A stretch of DNA of 64,000 nt from CALECP01 sp964389925 (GTDB lineage: Bacteria > Chloroflexota > Anaerolineae > Promineifilales > Promineifilaceae), in assembly GCA_964389925.1 (NCBI GenBank), contig CAYMGE010000012.1, positions 29,534 to 93,533 on the forward strand, written 5' to 3'. A model generated the notes under the pieces. That model was given only the letters and a program-made list of their open reading frames with translations, was not told the origin of the DNA and searched no databases. This document shows, piece after piece, positions 41,455 to 52,693 of the stretch (the stretch's first letter is position 1; each line of letters starts with the position of its first letter). The position numbers were made by a program, and so were the translations under genes.

Positions 41455-43671
41455 CTAGGCAGCCGCTAACGCAGCATTGAATGTTTCGCTCGGCCGCATT
41501 GCCTGCGTCGCCAGTTCATCATCTGGCTGGAAGTAACCACCGATATCCATCGACTGCCCCTGCACGCCGTTTAGCTCGCTAACGATTGTCTCTTCATTAT
41601 CAGCAAGCACGCCAGCGAGTTTGGCGAAGCGGTCACGTAGCTCCTCATCTTGCTCCTGATTCGCCAACGCTTGCGCCCAGTAAAGCGCAACATAAAAATG
41701 TGAGCCGCGATTGTCCAGCTCGTGCACCTTGCGAGAGGGAGACTTGCGATTTTGCAGATATTGCCCAACCGCTTCGTCAAGCGTATCGGAGAGCAGTTGC
41801 GCCTTGTCGTTGTCAAACGTATTCGCTAAGTGTTCGAGTGAAACGACCAACGCCAAAAACTCCCCTAACGAATCCCAACGCAGATGATTTTCTTTCTCAA
41901 ACTGCTGCACATGTTTGGGTGCAGAGCCACCCGCGCCTGTCTCAAACAGTCCACCGCCCTTCATGAGCGGCACAACGGAGAGCATCTTTGCGCTGGTTCC
42001 AAGCTCAAGAATTGGGAAGAGGTCTGTCAAGTAGTCGCGCAAGACATTGCCCGTAACGGAGATGGTGTCTTCACCTGCTTGGATGCGGTCGAGCGAAAAG
42101 CGCATTGCCTTTTGCGGAGACATGATGTGAATTTCAATGCCGTCTGTGTCGTGATTGGGCAGATAGGCATTGACCTTTTTGATTAATTCCGCATCGTGGG
42201 CGCGGTTCTCGTCAAGCCAGAAGACGATTGGCGCACCTGTGGCTCTTGCGCGAGTGATGGCTAGCTTGACCCAATCTTGAATCGGTGCGTCCTTTGTTTG
42301 GCAGGCACGCCAAATATCACCGACGCTCACATCATGCGACATGAGAATATCGCCATCCTCACCGATGACACGCATTGTGCCATCCGCCTCAATCTCAAAA
42401 GTTTTATCATGCGAACCGTACTCCTCCGCCTTCTTTGCCATCAGACCGACGTTTGGCACGCTGCCCATTGTAGATGGGTCAAATGCGCCATGCTCTTTGT
42501 TGAAGTCGATCACCTCTTGGTAAATGCTCGCATAGGAACGGTCGGGGATGACAAACTTCGTGTCTTGTGTTTGGTCGTTCTTGTTCCACATTTGACCAGA
42601 CGTTCGCAGTGCGGCCGGCATCGATGCGTCGATGATGACATCACTAGGGACGTGCAGGTTTGTGATCCCTTTGTCCGAGTTGACCATGGCGAGGTCAGGC
42701 TGTGCGTCGTAGGCAGCTTGGATGTCTGCTTCGATTTCGGTGCGTTTTTCGGCCGAAAGAGCCTGCAATTTCTCATGCAGTGTTCCCAAGCCCGCGTTTG
42801 GGTTGATGCCAAGCTCGGCAAATGTGTCTGCGTGTTTTTCAAAGACATCTTTGAAGAAGACCGACACGACATGCCCAAAGATGATGGGGTCAGACACCTT
42901 CATCATCGTCGCTTTGAGATGGACAGAGAAGAGAAGCCCCTGCTCATTAGCATCCGCGATTTCCTGTGCTAAAAAGTCGCGCAATGCGTCTTTGCCCATC
43001 TTGGTCGAATCAAGTACCTCACCTGCTTCCAGTGAAAGCGTTTTGAGAACCTCGACATTTCCATCGCTATCGACAAATTCAATTCGGACATCGGCCGCTT
43101 CTTCCATCGTGACCGACTGTTCATTGCCGTAAAAATCATCATCGCTCATGCTGGCGACATGTGATTGAGAGTCGTTGCTCCATTTCCCCATGCGATGCGG
43201 ATTATTTTGAGCATATCTTTTGACCGCTTTGGGGGCGCGGCGGTCAGAGTTGCCTTCACGCAAAACGGGGTTAACTGCGCTGCCAAGCGTCTTTGCGTAG
43301 CGATCTTTGATCGTCTGCTCTGCATCATTCTCAGGGTCTGTCGGATAGTCTGGGATGTCATATCCGTGCGCTTGTAACTCGGCAATGGCTCGCTCAAGCT
43401 GTGGCACAGAGGCACTGATGTTGGGCAGCTTGATGATGTTGGCAGAGCGGTCTTGGGTCAACTCACCAAGCTCTGCTAGTGCATCGGGCTGTTTTTGCTC
43501 TTCTGTCAAGTTGTCAGGAAAGTTTGCAATGATGCGACCCGCGAGTGAAATATCAGCGAGATCAACAACGATGCCGGCCGCATCGGTAAAGGTTTTAATG
43601 ATCGGCAGGAAAGAGTAGGTTGCCAAAGCAGGTGCTTCGTCTGTTTTTGTGTAAATTATTTTTGCTGTCAT
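41455..43671 (-). CDS. icd: Monomeric NADP-dependent isocitrate dehydrogenase
   Basis: The 738-residue protein is of the length and pattern of the monomeric IDH type: KIIYTKTDEAPALATYSFLP at the start, the substrate loop area NPVLREGNSDRRAPKAVK near 134, and GMSCR-type late motifs (FWLDENRAHDAELIKKV; LSVVPLMKGGGLFETGAGGS). It converts isocitrate to 2-oxoglutarate with NADP+ in the citric-acid cycle. This type is not related in sequence to the common dimeric IDH. It stands alone, convergent with the plus-strand membrane gene. Confidence 0.95.
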   Translation of the reverse strand: MTAKIIYTKTDEAPALATYSFLPIIKTFTDAAGIVVDLADISLAGRIIANFPDNLTEEQKQPDALAELGELTQDRSANIIKLPNISASVPQLERAIAELQAHGYDIPDYPTDPENDAEQTIKDRYAKTLGSAVNPVLREGNSDRRAPKAVKRYAQNNPHRMGKWSNDSQSHVASMSDDDFYGNEQSVTMEEAADVRIEFVDSDGNVEVLKTLSLEAGEVLDSTKMGKDALRDFLAQEIADANEQGLLFSVHLKATMMKVSDPIIFGHVVSVFFKDVFEKHADTFAELGINPNAGLGTLHEKLQALSAEKRTEIEADIQAAYDAQPDLAMVNSDKGITNLHVPSDVIIDASMPAALRTSGQMWNKNDQTQDTKFVIPDRSYASIYQEVIDFNKEHGAFDPSTMGSVPNVGLMAKKAEEYGSHDKTFEIEADGTMRVIGEDGDILMSHDVSVGDIWRACQTKDAPIQDWVKLAITRARATGAPIVFWLDENRAHDAELIKKVNAYLPNHDTDGIEIHIMSPQKAMRFSLDRIQAGEDTISVTGNVLRDYLTDLFPILELGTSAKMLSVVPLMKGGGLFETGAGGSAPKHVQQFEKENHLRWDSLGEFLALVVSLEHLANTFDNDKAQLLSDTLDEAVGQYLQNRKSPSRKVHELDNRGSHFYVALYWAQALANQEQDEELRDRFAKLAGVLADNEETIVSELNGVQGQSMDIGGYFQPDDELATQAMRPSETFNAALAAA

Positions 43672-43863
43672 TTAGTTTTCTCAGTGTGAATGTATGTGAT
43701 AATTGTACCGTGCTACTTTTATCATGAATATGATCATGTTGTTATTTAACAAAATTGGTATATATTCGCTTTTTTATTACGAATCCTCTGACAGTCCAAG
43801 TGTTTGGTCGAATCGTCCTCCTTTAATTGAAATCTAAACTCAGTCTAACGTAAGGAAATAACT

Positions 43864-44671
43864 ATGTTTACATTTCCAAAACACATCAAGCTGTATCTCG
43901 TTATTGCTTATTCATTTTCGTTTTTGCTCTGGTTTCTTGGATGGTATCTCGCGGATTTGTTTGGTGTCGATATTCTGCTAAATAATGACATCTATTTTTG
44001 GGATGGCGGCCGTGACGTATTGCTCGTCAGCCTGCTCTTTTCCATTGCAACACTCGGCCCATTTATCGGTGCGCTAGCAGTTTGGAAAGAGAGTGACATT
44101 ACGCTGACAACAAAGGGTGTGCGGGATGCGCTATTTGTGGCCGGGTTACTGGGTGGCTTTTTTCTGCTGTTTAATGCACTCGGCCGATTTATCGAGACAG
44201 GCCAATCAACCCATACGATTGGCTCGGTCTTGTTCGCACTCGTTTATTTCGCGCTGACATCTGGAACAGAGGAGTTTGGTTGGCGTGGCGTTCTCTATTC
44301 ACATATAAAAGCAAAAAGTGAGTCGCTGTGGCGTTCAGCACTTTATACAGGACTGATTTGGGGGCCGTGGCATACCCCATTTGTTCTCTATCTCTTCAGC
44401 AAACAGGGAATGCCGCTTTTCGGCATCATCACTTCTTATATTGGCTTTATCGGCACAATTATTTTGATGTCCTATCTGCACGGCTGGGTCAACGTGCGTG
44501 GTGGTTCTACCTTTGCAAACTACTTGCTGCACACGCTGCATAACTGGTTGCCGATTCCCATGCTTTTTCTCTTTACAGAAAATGCACTGGCCCCCTTAGC
44601 CTCGATTATTGGCTATGTGGCGACCATCCTTGTGCTGCAAAAATGGTACCCCAGCGATCAATATTTCATCT

Positions 44672-44679
<8 letters not shown>
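43864..44679 (+). CDS. CPBP-family intramembrane metalloprotease
   Basis: The 271-residue membrane protein has the CAAX-protease-like motif EEFGWRGVLYSHIKAK (EExxxR) near 139, and a second motif with the HTPFVLYLF region near 169. About seven transmembrane helices are present. Such proteins process small peptides or prenylated proteins and sometimes give immunity to bacteriocins. The stop codon lies inside the next gene: the CbiET start overlaps it by eight bases. Confidence 0.88.
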
Positions 44680-45901
<1,222 letters not shown>

Positions 45902-45949
45902 GCCGCTGTCTAATAGGGAAGGAGGAGGAATGATGAGAATGGTTTGAAA

Positions 45950-46648
45950 TTAGTCGCCAAATGTCGGCCGTAACATGCCACCCATTTGGTGGGAGGGAGA
46001 ATGGTTGATCGCCAGGAATGCTGCCGCATCACGTCGGTTGCGAACCTGTAATTTTTTCAGGATGTTGTGAACATGATTTTTAACCGTGCCAGCTTCCACG
46101 TACAACTGTTCAGCAATGTGACGATTGCTTAGACCTTCGCCGATAAGTTCCAGCACTTCCTGTTCACGGGTAGTCAATTGCTCAAAGCGATGACGATATT
46201 GATAGACGTGATCGAGCTTTGCGCTGAGTGCTTTTAACTCTTGCAGTCGCTCCATTAGGCAAGCTGCCATACGGGTAGAGATACGAGCGCGATCTTCGCT
46301 AGCTGCATTGATGTTGCGAATGAGTTCAACACAAGAATCGTCTTCATAGACATACCCACAAGCCCCTGCTTCAATAAAGGCCAATGCACTTGCTTCGGAG
46401 CGTCGCAACCCCATCACTAGAATTTTGATGTTGCGGTGCATCTTAGAGACATTTTGCACAAGATTAATGGCATTATCTGTTGGGAGTGAACAACGTAAAA
46501 GGATCACATCTACATTTTTGAAGGCTCGCGCATTAGCAACTAATTTGTCAGATTGTCCGACAATGGTGATAGTTTGCTCACGCCGCAAAACGGAAATGGT
46601 TTTTTCTCTTGTATCGCTATTGGTATCTATCACGTAGGTCTTGATCAT
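45950..46648 (-). CDS. LuxR-type regulator with a pseudo-receiver domain (copy B)
   Basis: The 232-residue protein is the close paralogue of the protein at 35198: same receiver-like part with the phospho-Asp lost (DVILLRCSLPTDNA, Arg for Asp), the shared segment SEASALAFIEAGACGYVYED, and the C-terminal helix-turn-helix (LTTREQEVLELIGEGL, GTVKNHVHNILKKLQVRNR). A tail of about 20 residues follows. I start at the ATG at 46648, ten bases after AGGAG; the longer frame to 46681 lacks support. Palindromic sites similar to those of copy A lie 68-107 bp upstream. The two regulators may bind similar sites and cross-regulate. Confidence 0.85.
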   Translation of the reverse strand: MIKTYVIDTNSDTREKTISVLRREQTITIVGQSDKLVANARAFKNVDVILLRCSLPTDNAINLVQNVSKMHRNIKILVMGLRRSEASALAFIEAGACGYVYEDDSCVELIRNINAASEDRARISTRMAACLMERLQELKALSAKLDHVYQYRHRFEQLTTREQEVLELIGEGLSNRHIAEQLYVEAGTVKNHVHNILKKLQVRNRRDAAAFLAINHSPSHQMGGMLRPTFGD

Positions 46649-46694
46649 CGTTGGCATTCTCCTGAGCTTGAAAGACTTCACTTAGTATATTCTC

Positions 46695-46755
46695 GCACGT
46701 TACGCGAATTTCACTATGGGGCGTTCACCCCACCTTCGCGGAAATCACCCCCCAT
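46695..46755. promoter_or_regulatory. Palindromic sites before LuxR copy B, plus a MITE-end-like sequence
   Basis: ATGGGGCGTTCACCCCA at 46716-46732 and TCACCCCCCAT at 46745-46755 resemble the sites at 35932-36003. Just before them CACGTTACGCGAATT (46696-46710) matches the end of the MITE-like element at 29720-29734. The same 291 bp gap must also carry the secA promoter. Confidence 0.45.
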
Positions 46756-46939
46756 ATTCACACATTTTGTTTCCATCAACCTCCTGATCGATTTTCATAG
46801 ATATTGTGTGCTAAGTAAGCGACAATAGAGTTTAAGCAACATCTAAGGCGTGAGAGATATAATCACAAACTGACTCTTTTCTATCACGTTGTATTTGGTT
46901 ATTTTAAGATCGTTGGTTGCAACGCAATACCTGTGAATT

Positions 46940-49900
46940 ATGTTCAAAAAAATACTTAAGAAAATTATCGGCGATCCCAATGATCGCATCATGAGCGAGC
47001 TAAAAGATATTGTCCAAGAGGTTGAGAAGCTGGAACCACAGTATGTGGCAATGAGTGATGACCAACTACGTGAAGAGACGGTACGGTTGCGCGAATTAGC
47101 CACGGCGGGTGATGAGGACACGCTTGAGGATATTATGCCTGAAACGTTTGCACTGGTGCGCGAGGCATCCAAGCGGACGACGGGGCTGCGCCATTACGAT
47201 GTTCAGGTCATGGGTGGTGTGCTGATGCACCGTGCGAACGTGATCGAGATGCGGACGGGTGAAGGTAAAACGTTGGTGGCAACAGGGCCGCTTTTCCTCA
47301 ATGCGCTGCTGGGGAAAGGCGTACACCTTGTGACCGTCAACGATTATCTCGTCAAGCGTGACGGGGGCTGGATGGGCAAAATTTTCCATTTTTTGGGGAT
47401 GAGCGTCGGCTGTATTGGCTCGGCCGGCTTCTCGGCACTCTACGACCCAGAATATGTCAATCCGGGTGCAGAGCTTGAAGATGAGCGATTGGTGCATTGG
47501 CGACCAGCGTCGCGGGCTGAAGCGTATGCGGCCGACATTACCTACGGCACGAGCAGCGAATTTGGCTTCGATTATCTGCGCGACAACATGGTGACGAGCA
47601 AAGAAAAGCTCGTGCAGCGTGGTCACTACATGGCCGTAATCGATGAGGTGGACAACATTCTAATTGATGAGTCACGCACCCCGCTGATTATCTCTGGCCC
47701 CGCCTCGCGCACGGGCAAAGATTACACGCGCTTCTCGCAAATCGTGCGTGGCTTAACAGAAAATACCGCGCATGAAGACGACGACCCGGATGGTCATTAC
47801 GACATCGACCACAAAAGCCGCAGCGTCACGTTGACCGAGATGGGCATTGCTGAGGTTGAGCAACGCATTGAGGAAATCGACAATAGTAGTGGAGATGGTC
47901 TCTATGACCCGCGCTTTTTCCATCTAACCTATTACCTCGACAATGCGATGAAGGCACAATATCTGTTTCATAAGGATAAGCAGTACATGGTGCGCGACGG
48001 GCAGGTTGTCATCATTGATGAGACAACAGGTCGGCCGATGCCCTCCCGCCGCTACTCCGAGGGCTTGCACGAAGCAATTGAGGCCAAAGAGCAGGTCGAA
48101 ATTCAGCGGGAGACAGTGACGGTCGGGACGATTACGCTACAAAACTACTTCCGTCGCTATGAAAAATTAGGCGGTATGACCGGTACAGCGATGACGGATG
48201 CGGAGGAGTTTGATCGTATCTACAGCATCGGCGTATTCCCACTGCCAACCAACGTGCAGTACATTGTTGAAACTGGTTCGATGGGCTTAAAGGAACAAAC
48301 ACGTACCAACGACGGCACGAAAGAGATTTACTGGACAAAGAACAACGAACCATTTTTCTATAGAAGAACAGATCACGCTGACCAAGTTTATTCGTCTGAG
48401 GAGTCAAAAGATCGGGCGATTGTGTCAGAGATCGAGAAATACCACGAAATCGGCCGCCCCGTTCTCGTCGGTACAACGTCGGTCGAGCATAGTGAGCAGA
48501 TCGGCCGATTGCTCAAAAAGAAAAGAATCCCCCATAATGTCTTGAACGCGAAGATGCACCAATCAGAGGCTGGCGTTGTCGCGCAGGCAGGTCGGTTGGG
48601 AGCCGTCACGATTTCAACCAACATGGCGGGACGTGGTACAGATATTTTGCTGGGCGGTAATGCTGAAGGGTTGGCCGGGTCTGTTCTCGAAGAGGAACTG
48701 TTTGACCGCAACCTGATTATCAACTTGGCGCAAATTTTGTTGACAAAGGGAGAATCTGCGGCACGGGAAGTAGCTGGTCGCAACAGCAAGTTAACGCCTG
48801 AACTGGTCGATGGATTGTTGAACATCAAAGCAGAGTTTGATGCGGCAAATGCCAAAATAGAAGCGGTGCAACTACCTGTCTTTTTGACGCAGAAAATTGC
48901 GGCCGAGAATGAAATCGACATCGCTATTTCACGTCAGATGGTCTCGCTTGTGCGGCTCGGCGCATTGGCACAAGCACGTGACTATCTCGACAAAAACGGC
49001 GTAGACTCAGCCCTTGCCGAGGAAGCCAATCGCCAGCATGAACTTTACAGTAAGTACTATGTCGCTAGTCGTAGCGAGGAAAAGACGGCCACCTTTATCG
49101 CCGAAATGTTGTTCGACAAACATTATCAAGCGCGTGCCGCAGTCATTCGCGCCGTGATGGCTGGTGAATTGAAGGAAGCAGAGCGCGTCGTTGTCGAAGT
49201 GCCGGGCATGGACGAGAGTTTGGTTGAACGTGTCATTCGCATTCAGGATGAGACAAAGGCCGAGCGTGCAACGGTTTGGAAGGCGGGTGGCCTGCACGTC
49301 ATTGGCTCTGAGCGTCATGAGTCACGGCGTGTTGATAATCAGTTGCGCGGTCGTGCGGCGCGACAGGGTGATCCGGGATCATCGCGTTTTTTCCTTTCGC
49401 TCGAAGATGATTTGATGAAACGTTTTGGTGGTGAGCGTTTGCAGAACTTCATCAATCGTTTTGAGATTCCTGATGATGTGCCGATTGAGAATCGCATCAT
49501 CGACCGTTTGATCGCCAGTTCCCAAGAGCGTTTGGAGGGCTATAACTTTGACATCCGTAAAAATCTGGTTGAGTATGATGATGTAATGTCGAAGCAGCGC
49601 GAGGCCGTTTATCGAGATCGGCGCGAAATTTTGCTCAGTGAAGAGGCCAATCTCGATGAACGCATCGATAACGCCTTCGATGGGGTCGTCAACGAACTGG
49701 CAGACAACTACCTCGATAACTACATGGCGTTTATCCGCCAGCAGGTTGAGCATACGGTCACCGAATACAGCACCGACGCGACGGATGAGGTCAACGCACG
49801 TGCCGTTTTGGTGCGGCTGCGAAACTTTGTGCCGGGCTTGATGGACGTGGATAGGGATGAGCTAGAAGGATTGAACCCGCGTCAACTGATCGAGCGCGTG

Positions 49901-50917
49901 ATGAAGCTGGCTGAAGAAAATGAGGCCAAAGGCGCGAACATCTACCAGTTGTTGCAGGCGATGCGCGAATTTGTGCCTCTACTGCCACGTGTGCCAAATG
50001 TAGCAGCCCAAGTATCGGGACAGCGAGATCGTCAGGCACGGCGTGAGATGATTCGGCGCGGCTTCCTCAAGCGGTTAGAAGAGTTGTTTAATGATTTTTT
50101 GGCGCAGCATATTGGCTCGGCCGAAAAAGAAAGCGTTTGGCGCAACGCCCATGATGCGATCAACGAGGCGTTTGTTCGCTTTAATGTTGAAGGAACCTCC
50201 ATTGAGCAACTGAAGTCACAGCAAGAAACCTTTAAGGAACGGGTTGACGATGCGCTGGCAGCGATGCTGCTCGATGGGTTGAAGGCATTAGATGCAGATC
50301 AGCTTGTCGATGCGCTGAGTGGTCATATCAAAAAACAGGCGGACAACTGGCGCAAGCGAGTCGGTGATGAGGAGTTCCGCAACTTCCAACGCCTGTTGCT
50401 GCTCAATGCCATTGACCGTGAATGGCGTGACTATCTGACAGCAATGGATGATCTGCGTCGGGAAATCGGCTTGGAAGCGTATGCCCAGCGCGATCCAAAG
50501 GTGATGTATAAGAAGCGTTCGTTTGAAATGTATAAAGCGATGCGGAATAACATCAACGAGTATATTGCCAAAGGGTTCTTCGACCAGATTGCACGTCATG
50601 AGCAGTTTATCCGTCAGCAAGAAGCACAGGCACAGCAGAATATGGCGGTGTCCCGTAAAAGCGCGACTGTCAGTATGCCCAAGAGCAACAACGGCAAAGC
50701 GGTCGGTGCGCCGACTGGATATACGCAAGTAGAGCAGAATGGCGGGGTGGTCATCAAACGTCAGCAGCCTAAGATCGGCCGCAATGACCCCTGCTGGTGT
50801 GGCTCTGGCAGAAAATACAAGCAGTGCCACATGAAGTCAGATTCATCGGGAAAATCGGTGGCGGCTGGTGCGCCGCCCGCAGGCAAGCGACGCAAAGGCA
50901 CAAAGAAGCATCGCTGA
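46940..50917 (+). CDS. secA: Preprotein translocase ATPase SecA, unusually long
   Basis: The 1325-residue protein contains all SecA landmarks: Walker A EMRTGEGKTLVA near 105, Walker B VIDEVDNILIDESRTP near 232, GRGTDILLGGN near 560, GLHVIGSERHESRRVDNQLR near 785, and the C-terminal zinc motif NDPCWCGSGRKYKQC. Typical SecA has 830-950 residues. The extra length lies mainly in about 200 residues between GRGTDILLGGN and the SERHESRR motif, and in further helices near 930-1130. These insertions are lineage-type expansions rather than damage, since the frame is open throughout. It drives export through SecYEG. Confidence 0.95.
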   Translation: MFKKILKKIIGDPNDRIMSELKDIVQEVEKLEPQYVAMSDDQLREETVRLRELATAGDEDTLEDIMPETFALVREASKRTTGLRHYDVQVMGGVLMHRANVIEMRTGEGKTLVATGPLFLNALLGKGVHLVTVNDYLVKRDGGWMGKIFHFLGMSVGCIGSAGFSALYDPEYVNPGAELEDERLVHWRPASRAEAYAADITYGTSSEFGFDYLRDNMVTSKEKLVQRGHYMAVIDEVDNILIDESRTPLIISGPASRTGKDYTRFSQIVRGLTENTAHEDDDPDGHYDIDHKSRSVTLTEMGIAEVEQRIEEIDNSSGDGLYDPRFFHLTYYLDNAMKAQYLFHKDKQYMVRDGQVVIIDETTGRPMPSRRYSEGLHEAIEAKEQVEIQRETVTVGTITLQNYFRRYEKLGGMTGTAMTDAEEFDRIYSIGVFPLPTNVQYIVETGSMGLKEQTRTNDGTKEIYWTKNNEPFFYRRTDHADQVYSSEESKDRAIVSEIEKYHEIGRPVLVGTTSVEHSEQIGRLLKKKRIPHNVLNAKMHQSEAGVVAQAGRLGAVTISTNMAGRGTDILLGGNAEGLAGSVLEEELFDRNLIINLAQILLTKGESAAREVAGRNSKLTPELVDGLLNIKAEFDAANAKIEAVQLPVFLTQKIAAENEIDIAISRQMVSLVRLGALAQARDYLDKNGVDSALAEEANRQHELYSKYYVASRSEEKTATFIAEMLFDKHYQARAAVIRAVMAGELKEAERVVVEVPGMDESLVERVIRIQDETKAERATVWKAGGLHVIGSERHESRRVDNQLRGRAARQGDPGSSRFFLSLEDDLMKRFGGERLQNFINRFEIPDDVPIENRIIDRLIASSQERLEGYNFDIRKNLVEYDDVMSKQREAVYRDRREILLSEEANLDERIDNAFDGVVNELADNYLDNYMAFIRQQVEHTVTEYSTDATDEVNARAVLVRLRNFVPGLMDVDRDELEGLNPRQLIERVMKLAEENEAKGANIYQLLQAMREFVPLLPRVPNVAAQVSGQRDRQARREMIRRGFLKRLEELFNDFLAQHIGSAEKESVWRNAHDAINEAFVRFNVEGTSIEQLKSQQETFKERVDDALAAMLLDGLKALDADQLVDALSGHIKKQADNWRKRVGDEEFRNFQRLLLLNAIDREWRDYLTAMDDLRREIGLEAYAQRDPKVMYKKRSFEMYKAMRNNINEYIAKGFFDQIARHEQFIRQQEAQAQQNMAVSRKSATVSMPKSNNGKAVGAPTGYTQVEQNGGVVIKRQQPKIGRNDPCWCGSGRKYKQCHMKSDSSGKSVAAGAPPAGKRRKGTKKHR

Positions 50918-50965
50918 CGAGTTACGCAGTAGCGACTATTCACGCATATCGTAGCAGGCTGGCAA

Positions 50966-51766
50966 ATGATTTTTCTCAAGTTAGGCGGTTCTCTTATTAC
51001 CGATAAGACGCAGGTCGAAACGGTGCGTTGGGCGGTCTTAGAGCGCATCGCGGAGGAGATCAGCGCGGGAATTACTGAACTGTCAGACGTGCCGCTTTTG
51101 TTGGGACATGGGAGCGGTTCATTTGGACATGTCGCGGCGGCAAAATATGGGACGCGCAACGGCGTGACAACCGCAGAACAGTGGCATGGGTTTACGGCGG
51201 TCAGCGCGGCGGCAGCGCGGTTAAATGCCATCGTGCGTGATGCACTGCTGGCGGCAGGGGTCGCAGCGGTCAGCTTTGGGGCGCACAGCTCGGCCGATTG
51301 CCACGACGGGACGATCACCAGCCTAACAACCCAACCGATTCAATCAGCCCTGACTGCTAATCTAACTCCGCTCGTTTATGGTGATGTCGCCTTTGACCGC
51401 GTGCGTGGTGGCACAATCGTCTCGACCGAAGAGATTATGAGCTATTTGGCGGTCGATTTTCGGCCGCGCTGGTTGCTTTTAGCCGGCGAAACGGATGGCG
51501 TGTACGATTTAGATGGGAACACAATTCCACAGATTCGCCGCGACAATTTAGCTGAGATTCGCGCTGCGCTGGGCGGTTCGCGGGGGACAGACGTAACAGG
51601 TGGCATGGTGACAAAAGTATTGTCGATGTTAGAGTTAGTAGATGCACATCCAGCGATGGCCATTCGGATTTTCTCTGGATTACATGTCGGGGCGGTACGC
51701 GCCGCGCTGATTGACCCCGAATCGGTGGTTGGTACAACGATTTCAAGAAGTGAGCATCACGAATGA
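50966..51766 (+). CDS. Isopentenyl phosphate kinase (amino acid kinase family)
   Basis: The 266-residue protein has LKLGGSLITDK at 4-14, the catalytic-His segment LLGHGSGSFGHVAAAKYG near 45-62, and LLLAGETDGVYD near 170, all typical of isopentenyl phosphate kinase. It makes isopentenyl diphosphate, the last step of the alternative mevalonate pathway known in archaea and in some Chloroflexota. Partner enzymes (phosphomevalonate decarboxylase) are not in this window. The stop overlaps the start of the next gene (ATGA). Confidence 0.85.
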   Translation: MIFLKLGGSLITDKTQVETVRWAVLERIAEEISAGITELSDVPLLLGHGSGSFGHVAAAKYGTRNGVTTAEQWHGFTAVSAAAARLNAIVRDALLAAGVAAVSFGAHSSADCHDGTITSLTTQPIQSALTANLTPLVYGDVAFDRVRGGTIVSTEEIMSYLAVDFRPRWLLLAGETDGVYDLDGNTIPQIRRDNLAEIRAALGGSRGTDVTGGMVTKVLSMLELVDAHPAMAIRIFSGLHVGAVRAALIDPESVVGTTISRSEHHE

Positions 51767-52659
51767 AGCGAGTACGCAAAAAGAGACCTGAATTGACGCG
51801 AAAAGTACCGATTGTGCGGCGCAAAAAAGTGCGGGTTGAGACGTTGGAGCCTGCGACTTGGCGACTGGTGATCTCGGCCGATCACGACGGCGCACTCAAC
51901 ATGGCGATTGACGAAGCAATTGCCGAATCGGTAAAAGTGGGAGAGTCACCGCCCACACTGCGTTTTTACGGTTGGTCACCGCCCTGCCTGTCGATTGGTC
52001 GAGCGCAATCGGCCGATGTGGTCAGCTTTGCTGCGGCCGAGAAGCTCGGCTGGGACGTAGTGCGTCGCGCATCGGGTGGACGCGCCGTGTTACACATTGA
52101 TGAATTAACCTACTCAATTGCAGCGTTGAGCAGCGAACCGCGTGTTAAAGGGGGGGTGCTGGAAAGCTATCGCCGTTTATCGGCCGGCTTACTACGTGGC
52201 TTGAAGGAGATCGGTGTATTGCCAGAGCGAGCGCAAGCCTATTACGACGATCAGGGCGAGGTCGGCCCTGCCTGTTTCGATGGCCCCTCTGACTATGAGA
52301 TTACAATTGGTCAACGCAAACTGATCGGTAGCGCACAGAAACGCTCAGGTGATTTAGTATTACAACACGGCTCGATTCCGCTGCACGGAGACATTACGCG
52401 AATTGTAGAGGGATTAAACTTGACGTTAGGGGAGCGTATGGCGTTGCGAAATCGGCTGCGCTGGCGGGCGGTTTCGTTGGAATATGCGACAGGGATGGTT
52501 TGGCAAGCGGCCGATCTGACCGATCATCTCATCAACGGTTTCTCAAAAGCACTCAATCTCGAATTTCAAATAGATAATTTGAGCGACAAAGAGCTTGCAC
52601 GAGCGCAGACCATTCGAGCAGAGAAATTTGGCAATGAGGAATGGACACTACGCCGATAA
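51763..52659 (+). CDS. Lipoate/octanoate-transferring protein (LplA/LipM family)
   Basis: The 298-residue protein has a basic leader of about 30 residues and then the biotin/lipoate A/B ligase fold: LNMAIDEAI, LRFYGWSPPCLSIGRAQ, the conserved RRASGGRAVLHIDELTYS near 104 and KLIGSAQKRSGDLVLQHGSI near 186. The Cys at 171 (in PACFDGPSDYE) matches the active-site Cys of LipM-type octanoyltransferases, which favours octanoyl transfer over ATP-dependent ligation. It is co-translated with the isopentenyl phosphate kinase gene, without an obvious metabolic link. Confidence 0.8.
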   Translation: MKRVRKKRPELTRKVPIVRRKKVRVETLEPATWRLVISADHDGALNMAIDEAIAESVKVGESPPTLRFYGWSPPCLSIGRAQSADVVSFAAAEKLGWDVVRRASGGRAVLHIDELTYSIAALSSEPRVKGGVLESYRRLSAGLLRGLKEIGVLPERAQAYYDDQGEVGPACFDGPSDYEITIGQRKLIGSAQKRSGDLVLQHGSIPLHGDITRIVEGLNLTLGERMALRNRLRWRAVSLEYATGMVWQAADLTDHLINGFSKALNLEFQIDNLSDKELARAQTIRAEKFGNEEWTLRR

Positions 52660-52693
52660 TATACCGCGGTTTCTTTGCCAAATTGGCTTTGCG

